NCBI GenBank assembly: GCA_038106885.1
Contig: JAYNFX010000019.1
Coordinates: forward strand, 1-28,324
DNA length: 28,324 nucleotides
Reading direction: 5' to 3'
Source of the DNA: UBA3537 sp038106885
GTDB taxonomy: Bacteria; Bacteroidota; Bacteroidia; Flavobacteriales; Flavobacteriaceae
Below, piece by piece: positions 1-8,474 of the stretch. The number at the start of each line of letters is the position of its first letter. The stretch's first letter is position 1. Under the pieces are notes generated by a model. The model was not told the origin of the DNA. It was given only the letters and a program-made list of their open reading frames with translations, and searched no databases. The translations under genes were made by a program, and so were the position numbers.

Positions 1-190
1 CTGGTGTATCAGATAAAACTAATTGAAAATCATCGCCATTAACAATTCCTAATATTCGGTGACGAGTGGTTTGTGCCTTAGATGTAATAATTGATAACTT
101 CTCACCAACGAAAGCATTCATAAGTGTTGATTTGCCAACATTTGGATTTCCAATTATATTTACAAAACCAGCTTTATGTGAATTCTTCAT
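1..190 (-). CDS. era: GTPase Era, N-terminal part (runs off window)
   Basis: This is the first 63 codons of a GTPase whose remainder lies beyond the left edge. Era is a GTP-binding protein that helps mature 16S rRNA and assemble the 30S subunit. The visible part has the P-loop GNPNVGKST (residues 15-23), followed by LMNAFVGEKLSIITSKAQTT and RHRI, the Era-type switch I region, and the start of the G3 motif (SDTP). The switch I sequence separates it from EngA/Der, which carries two GTPase domains with different spacing. The ATG start at 188-190 is the first in frame. A promoter match of consensus spacing ends 6 nt before it, so the mRNA may have almost no leader. The gene follows fbp on the same strand with a 66-nt gap. 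Confidence 0.9.
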   Translation of the reverse strand, partial: MKNSHKAGFVNIIGNPNVGKSTLMNAFVGEKLSIITSKAQTTRHRILGIVNGDDFQLVLSDTP

Positions 191-196
191 AGTTTA

Positions 197-226
197 CAAA
201 GTTACAATCTTCATTTGAGACATCAA
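197..226 (-). promoter_or_regulatory. Bacteroidota-type promoter for era
   Basis: On the minus strand, TTG (224-226) is followed after 19 nt by TAACTTTG (197-204). This fits the TTG-N17-23-TAnnTTTG promoter described for Flavobacterium/Bacteroides sigma-ABfr. The -7 element ends 6 nt before the era ATG. It is the best promoter match in the window. Confidence 0.6.
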
Positions 227-256
227 CAATTGTTAAAACTCAATTTATTTTTTAAC

Positions 257-1252
257 CTACATAAACTTTTCTACATCTCTAACCATTTTTGAGCTACCAC
301 AAACAAAAGGGACACGTTGATGTAAACTATTTGGTTGAATCTCTAAAATTCTTTTGTAACCATCACTAGCGCTACCATTTGCTTGCTCTGCTAAAAAAGC
401 CATAGGATTGCACTCATACAATAATCTCAATTTACCATTAGGGTAATTTTGACTTTGAGGATATAAATAAATTCCTCCTTTTATCATGTTACGATGAAAA
501 TCAGAAACTAATGACCCAATATATCTTGATATATATGGTCTATTATTATTTTGTTCTTGACAAAACTTAATATATTTCTTTATACCTAATGGGAAATGAC
601 TGTAATTTCCCTCATTTATAGAATATATATTTCCATCCTCAGGGAATTTCAAATTAGGGTGAGACAAATAAAATGTGCCTATTGCGGGATTTAATGTAAA
701 ACCATTAACGCCGTCCCCAGTGGTATAAACTAACATTGTTGAAGTTCCATAAATTACATATCCAGCTGCTACTTGCTCTTCACCCTTTTGTAAAAAATCA
801 TCAATTGTGACCTCATTACCTAAAGGTGTTACACGTCTATATATAGAAAATATTGTACCCACAGAAACATTTACATCAATATTTGAAGAACCATCTAAGG
901 GGTCAATTAACACTACGTACTTATTTTGGTTTTGAGAATTTAGACTATTTATAGAGATAAATTCATCTTCCTCTTCACTAGCAATACCACATACAATATT
1001 CCTGTTAGTTAACATTTGTATGAATTTTTCATTGGCATAAACATCCAATTTTTGCTGACTCTCGCCTTGAGTATTAACTTGACCAGAATTTCCTAAAATA
1101 TTAACAAGACCAGCTTTATTAACTTCATGATTAACTACTTTAGCAGCAAGCCTAATCGAATTAATTAATCTTGACAGCTCCCCAGAACTATACTTAAAAG
1201 AATTTTGATTTTCTATTATAAACTCTCCAAGAGTTTGAATTTTATGAGACAT
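257..1252 (-). CDS. fbp: Fructose-1,6-bisphosphatase, class I
   Basis: A 331-residue enzyme that hydrolyses fructose-1,6-bisphosphate to fructose-6-phosphate in gluconeogenesis, in the cytoplasm. The diagnostic metal and substrate site is DPLDGSSNIDVNVSVGTIFS at residues 117-136, preceded by the acidic cluster SEEEDE (92-97), whose glutamates bind metal. KLDVYAN (69-75) and the C-terminal block with KLRLLYECNPMAFLAEQANG are also typical of class I. The length matches the family (about 330-340). The ATG at 1250-1252 begins MSHKIQTLGEFI, the usual N-terminal helix. It is divergent from the GNAT/aspartate kinase pair and upstream of era. Nothing appears broken. Confidence 0.96.
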   Translation of the reverse strand: MSHKIQTLGEFIIENQNSFKYSSGELSRLINSIRLAAKVVNHEVNKAGLVNILGNSGQVNTQGESQQKLDVYANEKFIQMLTNRNIVCGIASEEEDEFISINSLNSQNQNKYVVLIDPLDGSSNIDVNVSVGTIFSIYRRVTPLGNEVTIDDFLQKGEEQVAAGYVIYGTSTMLVYTTGDGVNGFTLNPAIGTFYLSHPNLKFPEDGNIYSINEGNYSHFPLGIKKYIKFCQEQNNNRPYISRYIGSLVSDFHRNMIKGGIYLYPQSQNYPNGKLRLLYECNPMAFLAEQANGSASDGYKRILEIQPNSLHQRVPFVCGSSKMVRDVEKFM

Positions 1253-1268
1253 ATTTAGTAAATAAATC

Positions 1269-1299
1269 TAAAATTATCGATAATTTATAGATACTACAA
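1269..1299 (-). promoter_or_regulatory. Possible promoter for fbp
   Basis: On the minus strand, TTG (1297-1299) is followed after 20 nt by TAATTTTA (1269-1276), which matches TAnnTTTG at all fixed positions but the last. The fbp ATG is 16 nt further on. The match is imperfect. Confidence 0.35.
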
Positions 1300-1318
1300 C
1301 GTTTTCGTAAATTTATTT

Positions 1319-1352
1319 TTTGAATAAATAAATAGGGTTTTAATTATATTTG
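1319..1352 (+). promoter_or_regulatory. Promoter for the GNAT-aspartate kinase pair
   Basis: TTTG at 1319-1322 and TATATTTG at 1345-1352, separated by 22 nt, match the Bacteroidota TTG/TAnnTTTG promoter. The GNAT start codon at 1370 is 17 nt downstream of the -7 element, so the leader would be short. Confidence 0.45.
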
Positions 1353-1369
1353 AATATTAAAATTTCAAA

Positions 1370-1855
1370 ATGAATTTTCACATTAGAAAGGCAAAAAAAG
1401 ATGATGCTAAACAAATTTTAAATCTTATTATAGAATTAGCTGTTTTTGAAAATGAACCTAACGCAGTTGAAATTAATACAGAGGATATAATATCATCAGG
1501 ATTTGGAAAATTTAAGGACTTTTCCTGTTTTGTTGCAGAAACAAATGAAATTATAGTTGGCATCGCATTGGTTTATAGTCGATTTTCTACATGGAAAGGG
1601 CGTATATTGCACCTTGAGGACTTAATTGTAACTAAAAAATACCGTGGGAAAGGAGTTGGATCAGCTCTATTAGATAAAGTAGTTACACATGCTTCAGACA
1701 TTAATGCAAAAAGAGTGTGTTGGGAGGTACTAAACTGGAATATAAACGCAATCGAATTTTATAAATCAAAAGGTGCTGATGTAAAGCAAGATTGGAATGT
1801 AGTTCATCTTAACGAAGATGGTATTAGAAATTATATGTCTAAACTAAAAGTATGA
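1370..1855 (+). CDS. GNAT family N-acetyltransferase (SSAT-like)
   Basis: A 161-residue single-domain acetyl-CoA-dependent N-acetyltransferase. The acetyl-CoA pyrophosphate-binding loop RGKGVG is at residues 92-97, after the beta-4 strand LHLEDLIV (80-87). The following WEVLNWNINAIEFYKSKGA (118-136) is typical of the diamine/spermidine N-acetyltransferase-like (SSAT) branch, with Tyr131 at the usual general-acid position. The acceptor substrate cannot be read from sequence; polyamines or diamines are possible by family. Its stop overlaps the start of the aspartate kinase gene (ATGA), which implies translational coupling. It is divergent from fbp. Confidence 0.88.
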   Translation: MNFHIRKAKKDDAKQILNLIIELAVFENEPNAVEINTEDIISSGFGKFKDFSCFVAETNEIIVGIALVYSRFSTWKGRILHLEDLIVTKKYRGKGVGSALLDKVVTHASDINAKRVCWEVLNWNINAIEFYKSKGADVKQDWNVVHLNEDGIRNYMSKLKV

Positions 1856-3111
1856 AAATTTTAAAATTTGGAGGAGCTTCAGTTAAAGACGCCCAAGGAG
1901 TTAAAAATCTTACGAAAGTACTTGAAATTACAGGAACTCAAAAAACACTTATAGTTGTATCAGCGATGGGAAAAACGACTAATTCTCTCGAAATAGTCAT
2001 TGATAACTACTTTAATGCTAAGCATAAGCTACAAAGCAGTATCCAAGAAATAAAAAAATATCATAACCAAATTTTACTTGATCTATTTAATAATGACAGT
2101 GAATTAATTTTTAAAAAAGTTTCAAAACTATTTGATGAATTGACAACTTTTTTTGAATTTAATAAATCACCTAATTATGATTTTGTGTACGACCAAACTG
2201 TAATATTTGGAGAATTAGTTTCTACTAGTATTGTTAGTTATTATTTGAACAATATTGGATTGAAAAATAACTGGTTAGACGCTAGAGAGGTAATTAAAAC
2301 TGACAAAAATTATCGAAATGCTAAGGTGATTTGGGAGGATACTCAAGAAAAAATAAAACACAGCTTAAAATCACAAGAGCTTATTGTTACGCAAGGATTT
2401 ATTGGAAGCGATTCAAATAATTTCTCTACAACACTTGGTAGAGAAGGTAGCGATTACAGTGCAGCAATTTTTGCCTATTGCTTAAATGCTAAACAAGTAT
2501 GTGTATGGAAGGATGTTCCAGGTGTTTTAAACGCAGATCCTAGGTATTTTGATAACACAACTCTTCTTGAGACTCTATCGTATGAGGAAGCAATTGAGTT
2601 GTCATATTATGGCGCTTCAGTAATTCATCCAAAAACCTTACAACCACTTCAACGCAAAGAAATTCCTCTTTATGTAAAATCGTTTTTAAAACCTAAACAA
2701 GCCGGTACAAATATCTTTAAAAATTTAAAATTAAAGCCTAATGTCCCATGCTATATATTAAGAGAAAACCAAGTTTTAATATCCTTATCATCTTTAGATT
2801 TTTCATATATAGTGGAAGAAAATATTAGTAATATTTTCAAGCTTTTACACCAATATAAAATGAAAGTTAATTTGATACAAAATTCAGCAATTAGTTTCTC
2901 TGTTTGTATTGAAAATCCTTTCAAAAATCTTAATGAGTTAGCTCTAAAACTTAAGGCAAAATATAATATTGAAATACATAAAAATGTAAGCATTTTTACA
3001 ATTAGAAATTATAACTCTGATTCAATTAAGGAAATTGAAAAAAATAAAACAGTTTTAATTAAACAAACTACTCCAAAAACTGTTCAAATAGTAACACAGA
3101 CAACTGATTAA
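1852..3111 (+). CDS. lysC: Aspartate kinase (monofunctional)
   Basis: A 419-residue kinase that phosphorylates aspartate, the first step toward lysine, threonine, methionine and diaminopimelate. The amino acid kinase domain starts with KFGGASV (residues 5-11), has FGE at 119-121, TTLGREGSDYSA at 193-204, WKDVPGVLNADPR at 219-231 and ASVIHPKT at 255-262. From about residue 300 the C-terminal part is the ACT-type regulatory region expected of a feedback-controlled enzyme. There is no homoserine dehydrogenase domain, so this is not a ThrA fusion. The start codon overlaps the GNAT stop (ATGA). The symbol is given by function; the effector amino acid is not evident. Confidence 0.93.
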   Translation: MKILKFGGASVKDAQGVKNLTKVLEITGTQKTLIVVSAMGKTTNSLEIVIDNYFNAKHKLQSSIQEIKKYHNQILLDLFNNDSELIFKKVSKLFDELTTFFEFNKSPNYDFVYDQTVIFGELVSTSIVSYYLNNIGLKNNWLDAREVIKTDKNYRNAKVIWEDTQEKIKHSLKSQELIVTQGFIGSDSNNFSTTLGREGSDYSAAIFAYCLNAKQVCVWKDVPGVLNADPRYFDNTTLLETLSYEEAIELSYYGASVIHPKTLQPLQRKEIPLYVKSFLKPKQAGTNIFKNLKLKPNVPCYILRENQVLISLSSLDFSYIVEENISNIFKLLHQYKMKVNLIQNSAISFSVCIENPFKNLNELALKLKAKYNIEIHKNVSIFTIRNYNSDSIKEIEKNKTVLIKQTTPKTVQIVTQTTD

Positions 3112-3122
3112 TGAGACTTGTC

Positions 3123-3152
3123 CCTTTAACAAAGGATAACTATATTTTTTTT
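3123..3152. terminator. Weak terminator candidate between convergent genes
   Basis: CCTTT (3123-3127) and AAAGG (3131-3135) can form a 5-bp hairpin, followed after 9 nt by an 8-T run (3145-3152). It lies in the 103-nt gap between the tail-to-tail aspartate kinase and dehydrogenase genes. The stem is short, so the call is tentative. Confidence 0.25.
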
Positions 3153-3214
3153 AAGTTAAATAGGTTATAATTTTTTAATTAATGATAAAAAATAGCATCA
3201 CACAACAAGAAAAG

Positions 3215-4156
3215 TCAATTTTTATAAATTTCTTTTATTTTTTCAACAATTACCTGAGCTAATTTCATTTTACTTTCATTTGTCCAACCTGCAATATGTG
3301 GAGTCAATAAAACTTTATTTGATTTTATTAAATAATCCATTTCATGAGAAATATTTTTAGTCAATAAAAGAGATTCAAAAGAACTATTCTCAAATTCTAG
3401 AACATCTAATCCTGCACCCAAAATTTTATACTCTTTTAGTGCTTTGACTAAATCCTTTATTACAACACAATTGCCACGAGCTGTATTTAATAACCAAAAA
3501 GGATTTTTAAAATCAGAAATAAATGAATCATTAACCATGCCTGTAGTATCAGTTGTTTGAGGTACATGTAGACTAAGTATTTCTGCACTATTTTTTAGTT
3601 CGTTTAAAGTAACTTGCTTAGCATTTTCGTCTCCAACATTGTTTTTGATATCATAACACAAAACTTCAACATCAAACCCTTTGAGTTTTTGGGCAAATGA
3701 TTTACCCATATTTCCATAACCAATCAAACCAATAATTTTACCCTCAAGTTCAATTCCTCTATTTGGCTCTCGTAACCATTTACCGTTACGCACACTTATA
3801 TCTGCAACTCTAATTTTATTTAAAAGCCCTAACAACAGGCCAAGAGTATGCTCTCCAACTGCATTCCTATTTCCTTCAGGAGCAGAAATTAATTTAATTC
3901 CTTTTTCCTTAGCATAATTAATATCGATAGTTTCCAAACCTGCCCCAACTCGACCAATAAACTTTAAATTTTTAGCTTTATCAATAAAAGTTTTGTCGAT
4001 TGGAAAACGACTACGAATTATAACACCATCATAGATAGAGATTTTTTTTTCGACTTCTTCTTTAGAACTTTCTGTATCAATAAAATTATTATAGCCTAAA
4101 GATTCCAATTGATCCACGAGCAATGGATGATTAGCGTCTAAATGAATAATATTCAT
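3215..4156 (-). CDS. D-2-hydroxyacid dehydrogenase (phosphoglycerate dehydrogenase-like)
   Basis: A 313-residue NAD-dependent D-isomer 2-hydroxyacid dehydrogenase. The Rossmann motif GYGNMG is at 146-151 (GxGxxG pattern). The catalytic residues are Arg227 (LLNTARG), Glu254 (LDVLEFE) and His287 (TPHIAGWT). The entry domain carries GRVGAGLETID (68-78), common in the phosphoglycerate dehydrogenase subgroup. There is no C-terminal ACT domain, so it would lack classical serine feedback. It may make 3-phosphohydroxypyruvate for serine synthesis, but the substrate is not fixed by sequence and glyoxylate/hydroxypyruvate reductase activity is possible. The ATG at 4154-4156 follows the mgtE stop by 1 nt. 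Confidence 0.87.
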   Translation of the reverse strand: MNIIHLDANHPLLVDQLESLGYNNFIDTESSKEEVEKKISIYDGVIIRSRFPIDKTFIDKAKNLKFIGRVGAGLETIDINYAKEKGIKLISAPEGNRNAVGEHTLGLLLGLLNKIRVADISVRNGKWLREPNRGIELEGKIIGLIGYGNMGKSFAQKLKGFDVEVLCYDIKNNVGDENAKQVTLNELKNSAEILSLHVPQTTDTTGMVNDSFISDFKNPFWLLNTARGNCVVIKDLVKALKEYKILGAGLDVLEFENSSFESLLLTKNISHEMDYLIKSNKVLLTPHIAGWTNESKMKLAQVIVEKIKEIYKN

Positions 4157-4157
4157 T

Positions 4158-5534
4158 TTATATATTTAAAATAAATTTAGCAATTATAAAGTATATTAAA
4201 ATTCCAAAAATATCATTACTTGTTGTTATAAAAGGTCCTGTTGCGATTGCTGGGTCAATCCCCCTTTTGTGAAGAAATAGAGGAATAAAAGTCCCTACAA
4301 TACCAGCCACGATAATAACTGCAATTAAGGAAACTGATACTGCCAATGCAGTTTGAAAATCTTCTTTCCATATCCACATAAAACCAAACAAAAAGATTGA
4401 AAGAATAAGACCATTTAAAGTGGAAAGAAGCATTTCTTTTAATAGCCTAGTATTGATACTTCCTTTTATCTCGTCATTTGCTAAACCCTGAACAATGATA
4501 GCACTTGATTGTACTCCTACATTCCCTGCCATGGCAGCGATTAAAGGAGTAAACAATAGTATTAAAGGAAAATCTTCAATTATTGTATCAAAAGTTCCCA
4601 TTATAATAGCAGCACTAACTCCTCCAATAAGACCTAGAAACAGCCATGGTAAACGAGCTCTGGTAAGTGCTAAAATACTGTCTTGAGAATCAACATCTTG
4701 TGTAATACCTGCCGCCAATTGATAATCTTTTTCAGCTTCTTCTATAATCACATCAACTATATCATCAATTGTAATTCGGCCTAATAAAGTTTTTTTATTA
4801 TCTACAACCGGAACAGCTTCTAAATCATATTTTGCCATAAGTTTAGCAACATCTTCATCATCATCGTTAACATGAACAGAATCAACTTTTGGAATATAAA
4901 TATCACTTATTTTGGTTTCATTTTTTGCTATTAATAAATCTTTTAATGATAAACGACCAATTAATCTTTCTTCTTTGTTAACTACGTATATTGAATGAAC
5001 ACGTTTAACATTTTCCGCTTGAGCTCGAATTTTTCTTAAACATCCTGCCACAGTCCAAGTTTCGTAAACTTTTACTAATTCTTTTGCCATTAATCCACCT
5101 GCAGTATTTTCGTCATACTCCATAAGTTCATTAATATCAGCTACTAGTTCCTTATCATCAATCTGGGCTATTACTTTTTCCTTTCTTTCTGGAGGAAGTT
5201 CTGCTAATAAATCAACTGCGTCATCTGTATCAAGTTCTTTAACCTCTTCAGCAATTTCTTTAGTGGATAAGTTCTCTAATACTTTCTCTCTTACATCATC
5301 ATCAAGCTCAGATAAGATATCAGATGTCTTTTCACTATCCAAAAGTTTGATGATATATGTGGCTTGATCGAGATTTAATTCATCTAAAATTTCAGCTATG
5401 TCAGCATAATGAAGTTCATTGAACATTGATTGCAAAGATTCATCATTTTGATTATGAATGCTAAGTTGAATTGCATGCAACATCTCTGTTGAAATTTCAA
5501 ATGGGATATGTTCTTTAGAATTTTCCAAAATCAA
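4158..5534 (-). CDS. mgtE: Magnesium transporter MgtE
   Basis: A 458-residue inner-membrane Mg2+ channel/transporter. Order: an acidic alpha-helical N domain with repeated DELN/AEL patterns (about 20-125); a tandem CBS pair (about 126-255; MEYDENTAGGLM and RVHSIYVVNKEERLIGRL are typical); and five membrane segments (about 290-458). The pore-lining aspartate of the family is Asp427 in DPAIATGPF near the C-terminus. The N and CBS domains sense cytosolic Mg2+ and gate the pore. The start taken here is TTG (5532-5534), overlapping the rsmA stop (TTGA). The next in-frame Met is residue 18, which would cut into the N domain. It lies in the rsmA-mgtE-dehydrogenase transcription unit. Confidence 0.95.
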   Translation of the reverse strand: MILENSKEHIPFEISTEMLHAIQLSIHNQNDESLQSMFNELHYADIAEILDELNLDQATYIIKLLDSEKTSDILSELDDDVREKVLENLSTKEIAEEVKELDTDDAVDLLAELPPERKEKVIAQIDDKELVADINELMEYDENTAGGLMAKELVKVYETWTVAGCLRKIRAQAENVKRVHSIYVVNKEERLIGRLSLKDLLIAKNETKISDIYIPKVDSVHVNDDDEDVAKLMAKYDLEAVPVVDNKKTLLGRITIDDIVDVIIEEAEKDYQLAAGITQDVDSQDSILALTRARLPWLFLGLIGGVSAAIIMGTFDTIIEDFPLILLFTPLIAAMAGNVGVQSSAIIVQGLANDEIKGSINTRLLKEMLLSTLNGLILSIFLFGFMWIWKEDFQTALAVSVSLIAVIIVAGIVGTFIPLFLHKRGIDPAIATGPFITTSNDIFGILIYFIIAKFILNI

Positions 5535-6313
5535 ACTTTAAGGTTATCCTTTTCAATTATACTAACCAAATTAATAAAAGAATCTACTGACAACTGCTCT
5601 GGACGTTTGTCAAAGATAGTATTTGCTTTTAAATTATTCGATAAATCGAATACTTTTAAGCTATTCCTTAAAGTTTTACGCCGCTGTTGAAAGGCAGTTT
5701 TAACGATTTTGAAAAATAATTTCTCATCACATTGTAAGCTAAAATTATTTTTTCTGGTGAGTCTAATAACACCAGAATCAACTTTTGGAGCTGGATTAAA
5801 TACATTCGGAGGGACTGTAAATAAATACTCAGCATCATAGAAAGCTTGAACTAATACTGATAATATGCCATATGCTTTAGTTCCTTCAGATACACAAATG
5901 CGATGAGCCACTTCTTTTTGAAACATACCAGTAAATTCAGGAACACTATTTCGAAATTCAAGTAGTTTAAATACAATTTGCGTTGAAATATTGTAAGGAA
6001 AGTTTCCTGTTATTGCAAATTGCTCATTATTAGAAAAACTATTTAAGTCATATTTTAATATATCAGCCTCTATTATATTTTTTGATAGCTGAGGAAAATA
6101 TGTTTTTAAATATTTTATTGATTCCGAGTCAACTTCTATTACATAAGTTTGGATTGGCTTTTTTAATAAGTTAGATGTTAAAACACCCATTCCAGGACCA
6201 ATTTCTAGAACCTTATTGTAATTCTTGAGAGTTAGTGTGTTAGCAATTTTTTGAGCAATAGATAAATCAATTAAAAAATGTTGCCCTAGATATTTTTTTG
6301 GTTTTACTCTCAT
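5531..6313 (-). CDS. rsmA: 16S rRNA (adenine1518/1519-N6)-dimethyltransferase
   Basis: A 260-residue S-adenosylmethionine-dependent enzyme (KsgA) that dimethylates two adjacent adenosines in the 3'-terminal hairpin of 16S rRNA during late 30S assembly. Motifs: KKYLGQHFL (6-14), SAM-binding VLEIGPGMGVLT (35-46), acidic VIEVD (58-62) and the catalytic NFPY (104-107). I chose the ATG at 6311-6313 because it overlaps the stop of the DUF4286 gene as TAATG and gives the usual N-terminus. A TTG two codons upstream is open but less likely. The stop overlaps the mgtE start, so the three genes look translationally coupled. Confidence 0.95.
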   Translation of the reverse strand: MRVKPKKYLGQHFLIDLSIAQKIANTLTLKNYNKVLEIGPGMGVLTSNLLKKPIQTYVIEVDSESIKYLKTYFPQLSKNIIEADILKYDLNSFSNNEQFAITGNFPYNISTQIVFKLLEFRNSVPEFTGMFQKEVAHRICVSEGTKAYGILSVLVQAFYDAEYLFTVPPNVFNPAPKVDSGVIRLTRKNNFSLQCDEKLFFKIVKTAFQQRRKTLRNSLKVFDLSNNLKANTIFDKRPEQLSVDSFINLVSIIEKDNLKV

Positions 6314-6636
6314 TAACAAGATTTTAAATCAAATTCTCTAATTAATTCTAATTTAGTTCGGAAAGCTAACATTTTATCACCAAATCTATTAATTCCATCT
6401 GTCTTCAAAAGGCCTGAATACTGTTTAATGTAGTCCTCAAGATCAGACTTTGAATTTGCATAATATTGAATTGAATAAGAAATCTCACCAATGCTTTCGT
6501 TAGTAATAATTTTAGTAAAAATTGCTTTAGTGAATTTGCCTGTTTTTAAGACTTCATTTATATGACTATTTATCCATATAAGCCATTCTTCCTGAATTGA
6601 AGGATCTATGTTTACTGTTACATTATATATTATCAT
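6313..6636 (-). CDS. DUF4286 family protein
   Basis: A 107-residue small soluble protein of the DUF4286 type, which often sits next to rsmA in flavobacteria. It begins MIIYNVTVNIDPSIQEEWLIWI, predicted as a beta-strand followed by a helix. The repeating pattern suggests a ferredoxin-like alpha/beta fold of the dimeric alpha+beta barrel kind, an inference from secondary-structure pattern only. There is no signal peptide or membrane segment and no recognisable catalytic motif. Its stop overlaps the rsmA start (TAATG), so it is probably co-translated with the rRNA methylase. The function is unknown. Confidence 0.8.
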   Translation of the reverse strand: MIIYNVTVNIDPSIQEEWLIWINSHINEVLKTGKFTKAIFTKIITNESIGEISYSIQYYANSKSDLEDYIKQYSGLLKTDGINRFGDKMLAFRTKLELIREFDLKSC

Positions 6637-6651
6637 ATTCTAATTTTTCTA

Positions 6652-8427
6652 TTAGTGATCATTCCTCAAATCTCTAAAATGCTTTGTAGAATCTACAAAA
6701 TGAATACTATCTTGAAATTCAAAAATAATTTTTTCATAATATCTCATTGCCTTTTTAGGAAAATTTAATTCAAGCCTACATAATTCTGCTGCTTCAAAAT
6801 AAGCATCATCTATTAAAATATCAGATGAATGATTATTAATTACAAGTTCAAATTTTTGCAGTGCCTCAAAATATTTATTGTCAGATTTTAAAATTTTAGC
6901 CTGAGAAACTAATGCTTGATCTACAATACCACTATTTGGGTAATTTAAAATAACTTGATTTAGAGTTTTAAAAGCTTCACTCTTCTTATTTTGAAACAAA
7001 TAAAAATCTGCTTTTGCATACAATTTTAATGATAAATCAAGACTATCACTATTTTTATGATCAGTAATTAAAAGTTGAAGCTCCAATGCATCATTTGCAA
7101 TAAGTTTTGATGTTGATGACTTTAAAATATTTAATTGTGATTCAGCCCAATCAAAATCCCCTTTGTAAAAACTAGTCTTAGCAACTTTAAAGCGGGCTTC
7201 CTGAGATAAAATTCCTGATTCAATTTCATTATAAACTTGTGTGTAGTATACAAGTGCAAGATTAAACTTCTCTTGTAAAAGATAAATATCTCCTAATTTT
7301 AATTTCATTTTTGCTTTTGAAAACCTTGAAAAATTCTTCTTAAGATTATTTGTTATAATATCGATTGCATCTTGTTTTTTATTGAGGTTAAATACTAAAA
7401 AATCAATAAAGGATAATTGAAGATCTAAAGTTTTGTCATTAAATCCATAATTATCTATTAACTGTAAATAATCAGATTGAATTCTTGTAAATTCTTTGGT
7501 CTTGAGTAATATGTCAAGTGATAATATTTGGAGTTTAGCCTCTAAAATCAAACTAGGCTCTTGAGACATTTCAATAATGAAATTAAATGCGCTTCTAGTA
7601 GTTTCATAATCTTTAGCTTTTTTTGCTAATAATCCAATACTAATAATTTGTTGTAATGAGCTTTGTTCACGTTTATAAATAGCCTTTTGCTGTAGTAAAC
7701 TTTTTTTATAATCTTTTTGGTTATTATATAACCAACTTAACATTTGGTTCCAAAATATATTCTGTGAACTTTGAAGTTTTTTAAGAATAATTTTTTTTAA
7801 CATCAAATTATAATTCGAGCTTTCATCATCATTTATATATTCACCTAGAATTTGTAAAGTTTGATTTAAATAAGAAGGGTTAAATTCAACAAAATTTAAG
7901 TAGCTTATAAACATATTCTGAATATCTTTCTTTTGAGCGTATAAACTTGCAAGTCTATACTCATAGCTGCTATTTTTAGATTTTTCAATAGCAAGTTTGT
8001 ACACATAAATTGCTTCGTCTATTAAAGAATACTCTTCAAACTTAAGTGCGATTGAATAACTGAAAGCAGGATTACTTTTGACACGAGATATTGCTAGATT
8101 ATAGTAATCTTTTGATAATTCTAATTTGTTCTGTAACTCGTAATTATAACCCAAGCCTACTAGATATTGAGGGTTATTCGATTCTTTTAATTCATTTTTC
8201 AGTAAAAGTTCTCCACTGTTGTATTGTTCCAACTCTTGATAAATTTTCACTATTTTAAAAATGAATTTTGAATTTCTAGGTTGTGAACTATTGAGTTTTT
8301 TATAGTAATACAAAGCCTTTTCAAATTCGCCTTTATCAAAATAAGACTTCGCTAAATCAAAATCATTTTGCGCTTGTGAAGTAACGCTAAGAAAAAAATA
8401 AAAAAATAAAAAAACTTTAAACTTCAT
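6652..8427 (-). CDS. Exported tetratricopeptide-repeat protein
   Basis: A 591-residue protein with an N-terminal signal peptide (KFKVFLFFYFFLSVTSQAQ, cleavage probably after QA) and then TPR helices along nearly all of its length. Clear repeats are near residues 25-55 (AKSYFDKGEFEKALYYYKKL), 90-120, 125-155, 375-410 and 470-580 (FKTLNQVILNYPNSG and FEAAELCRLELNFPKKAMRYY). TPR solenoids of this kind usually scaffold protein complexes in the periplasm or at the outer membrane. No enzyme domain is visible and the partner is unknown. It is the first gene of the series leading to DUF4286, rsmA and mgtE (15-nt gap to DUF4286). No promoter consensus was found in the 47 nt upstream. Confidence 0.85.
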   Translation of the reverse strand: MKFKVFLFFYFFLSVTSQAQNDFDLAKSYFDKGEFEKALYYYKKLNSSQPRNSKFIFKIVKIYQELEQYNSGELLLKNELKESNNPQYLVGLGYNYELQNKLELSKDYYNLAISRVKSNPAFSYSIALKFEEYSLIDEAIYVYKLAIEKSKNSSYEYRLASLYAQKKDIQNMFISYLNFVEFNPSYLNQTLQILGEYINDDESSNYNLMLKKIILKKLQSSQNIFWNQMLSWLYNNQKDYKKSLLQQKAIYKREQSSLQQIISIGLLAKKAKDYETTRSAFNFIIEMSQEPSLILEAKLQILSLDILLKTKEFTRIQSDYLQLIDNYGFNDKTLDLQLSFIDFLVFNLNKKQDAIDIITNNLKKNFSRFSKAKMKLKLGDIYLLQEKFNLALVYYTQVYNEIESGILSQEARFKVAKTSFYKGDFDWAESQLNILKSSTSKLIANDALELQLLITDHKNSDSLDLSLKLYAKADFYLFQNKKSEAFKTLNQVILNYPNSGIVDQALVSQAKILKSDNKYFEALQKFELVINNHSSDILIDDAYFEAAELCRLELNFPKKAMRYYEKIIFEFQDSIHFVDSTKHFRDLRNDH

Positions 8428-8474
8428 TACATAATTTTAGTAGAATATTAATTAGAAGTTTAAAAAAATAAAAA

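Noticed and set aside
2751..2993. Minus-strand open frame inside the aspartate kinase gene
   Set aside because: It is antisense to a well-conserved domain, has no recognisable family and no promoter; a shadow of the real gene. Similar antisense frames in the fbp-to-PNP regions were dropped for the same reason.
6313..6319. TTG start for rsmA
   Set aside because: It would add two residues; the ATG at 6311-6313 overlaps the upstream stop as TAATG and fits the family N-terminus.
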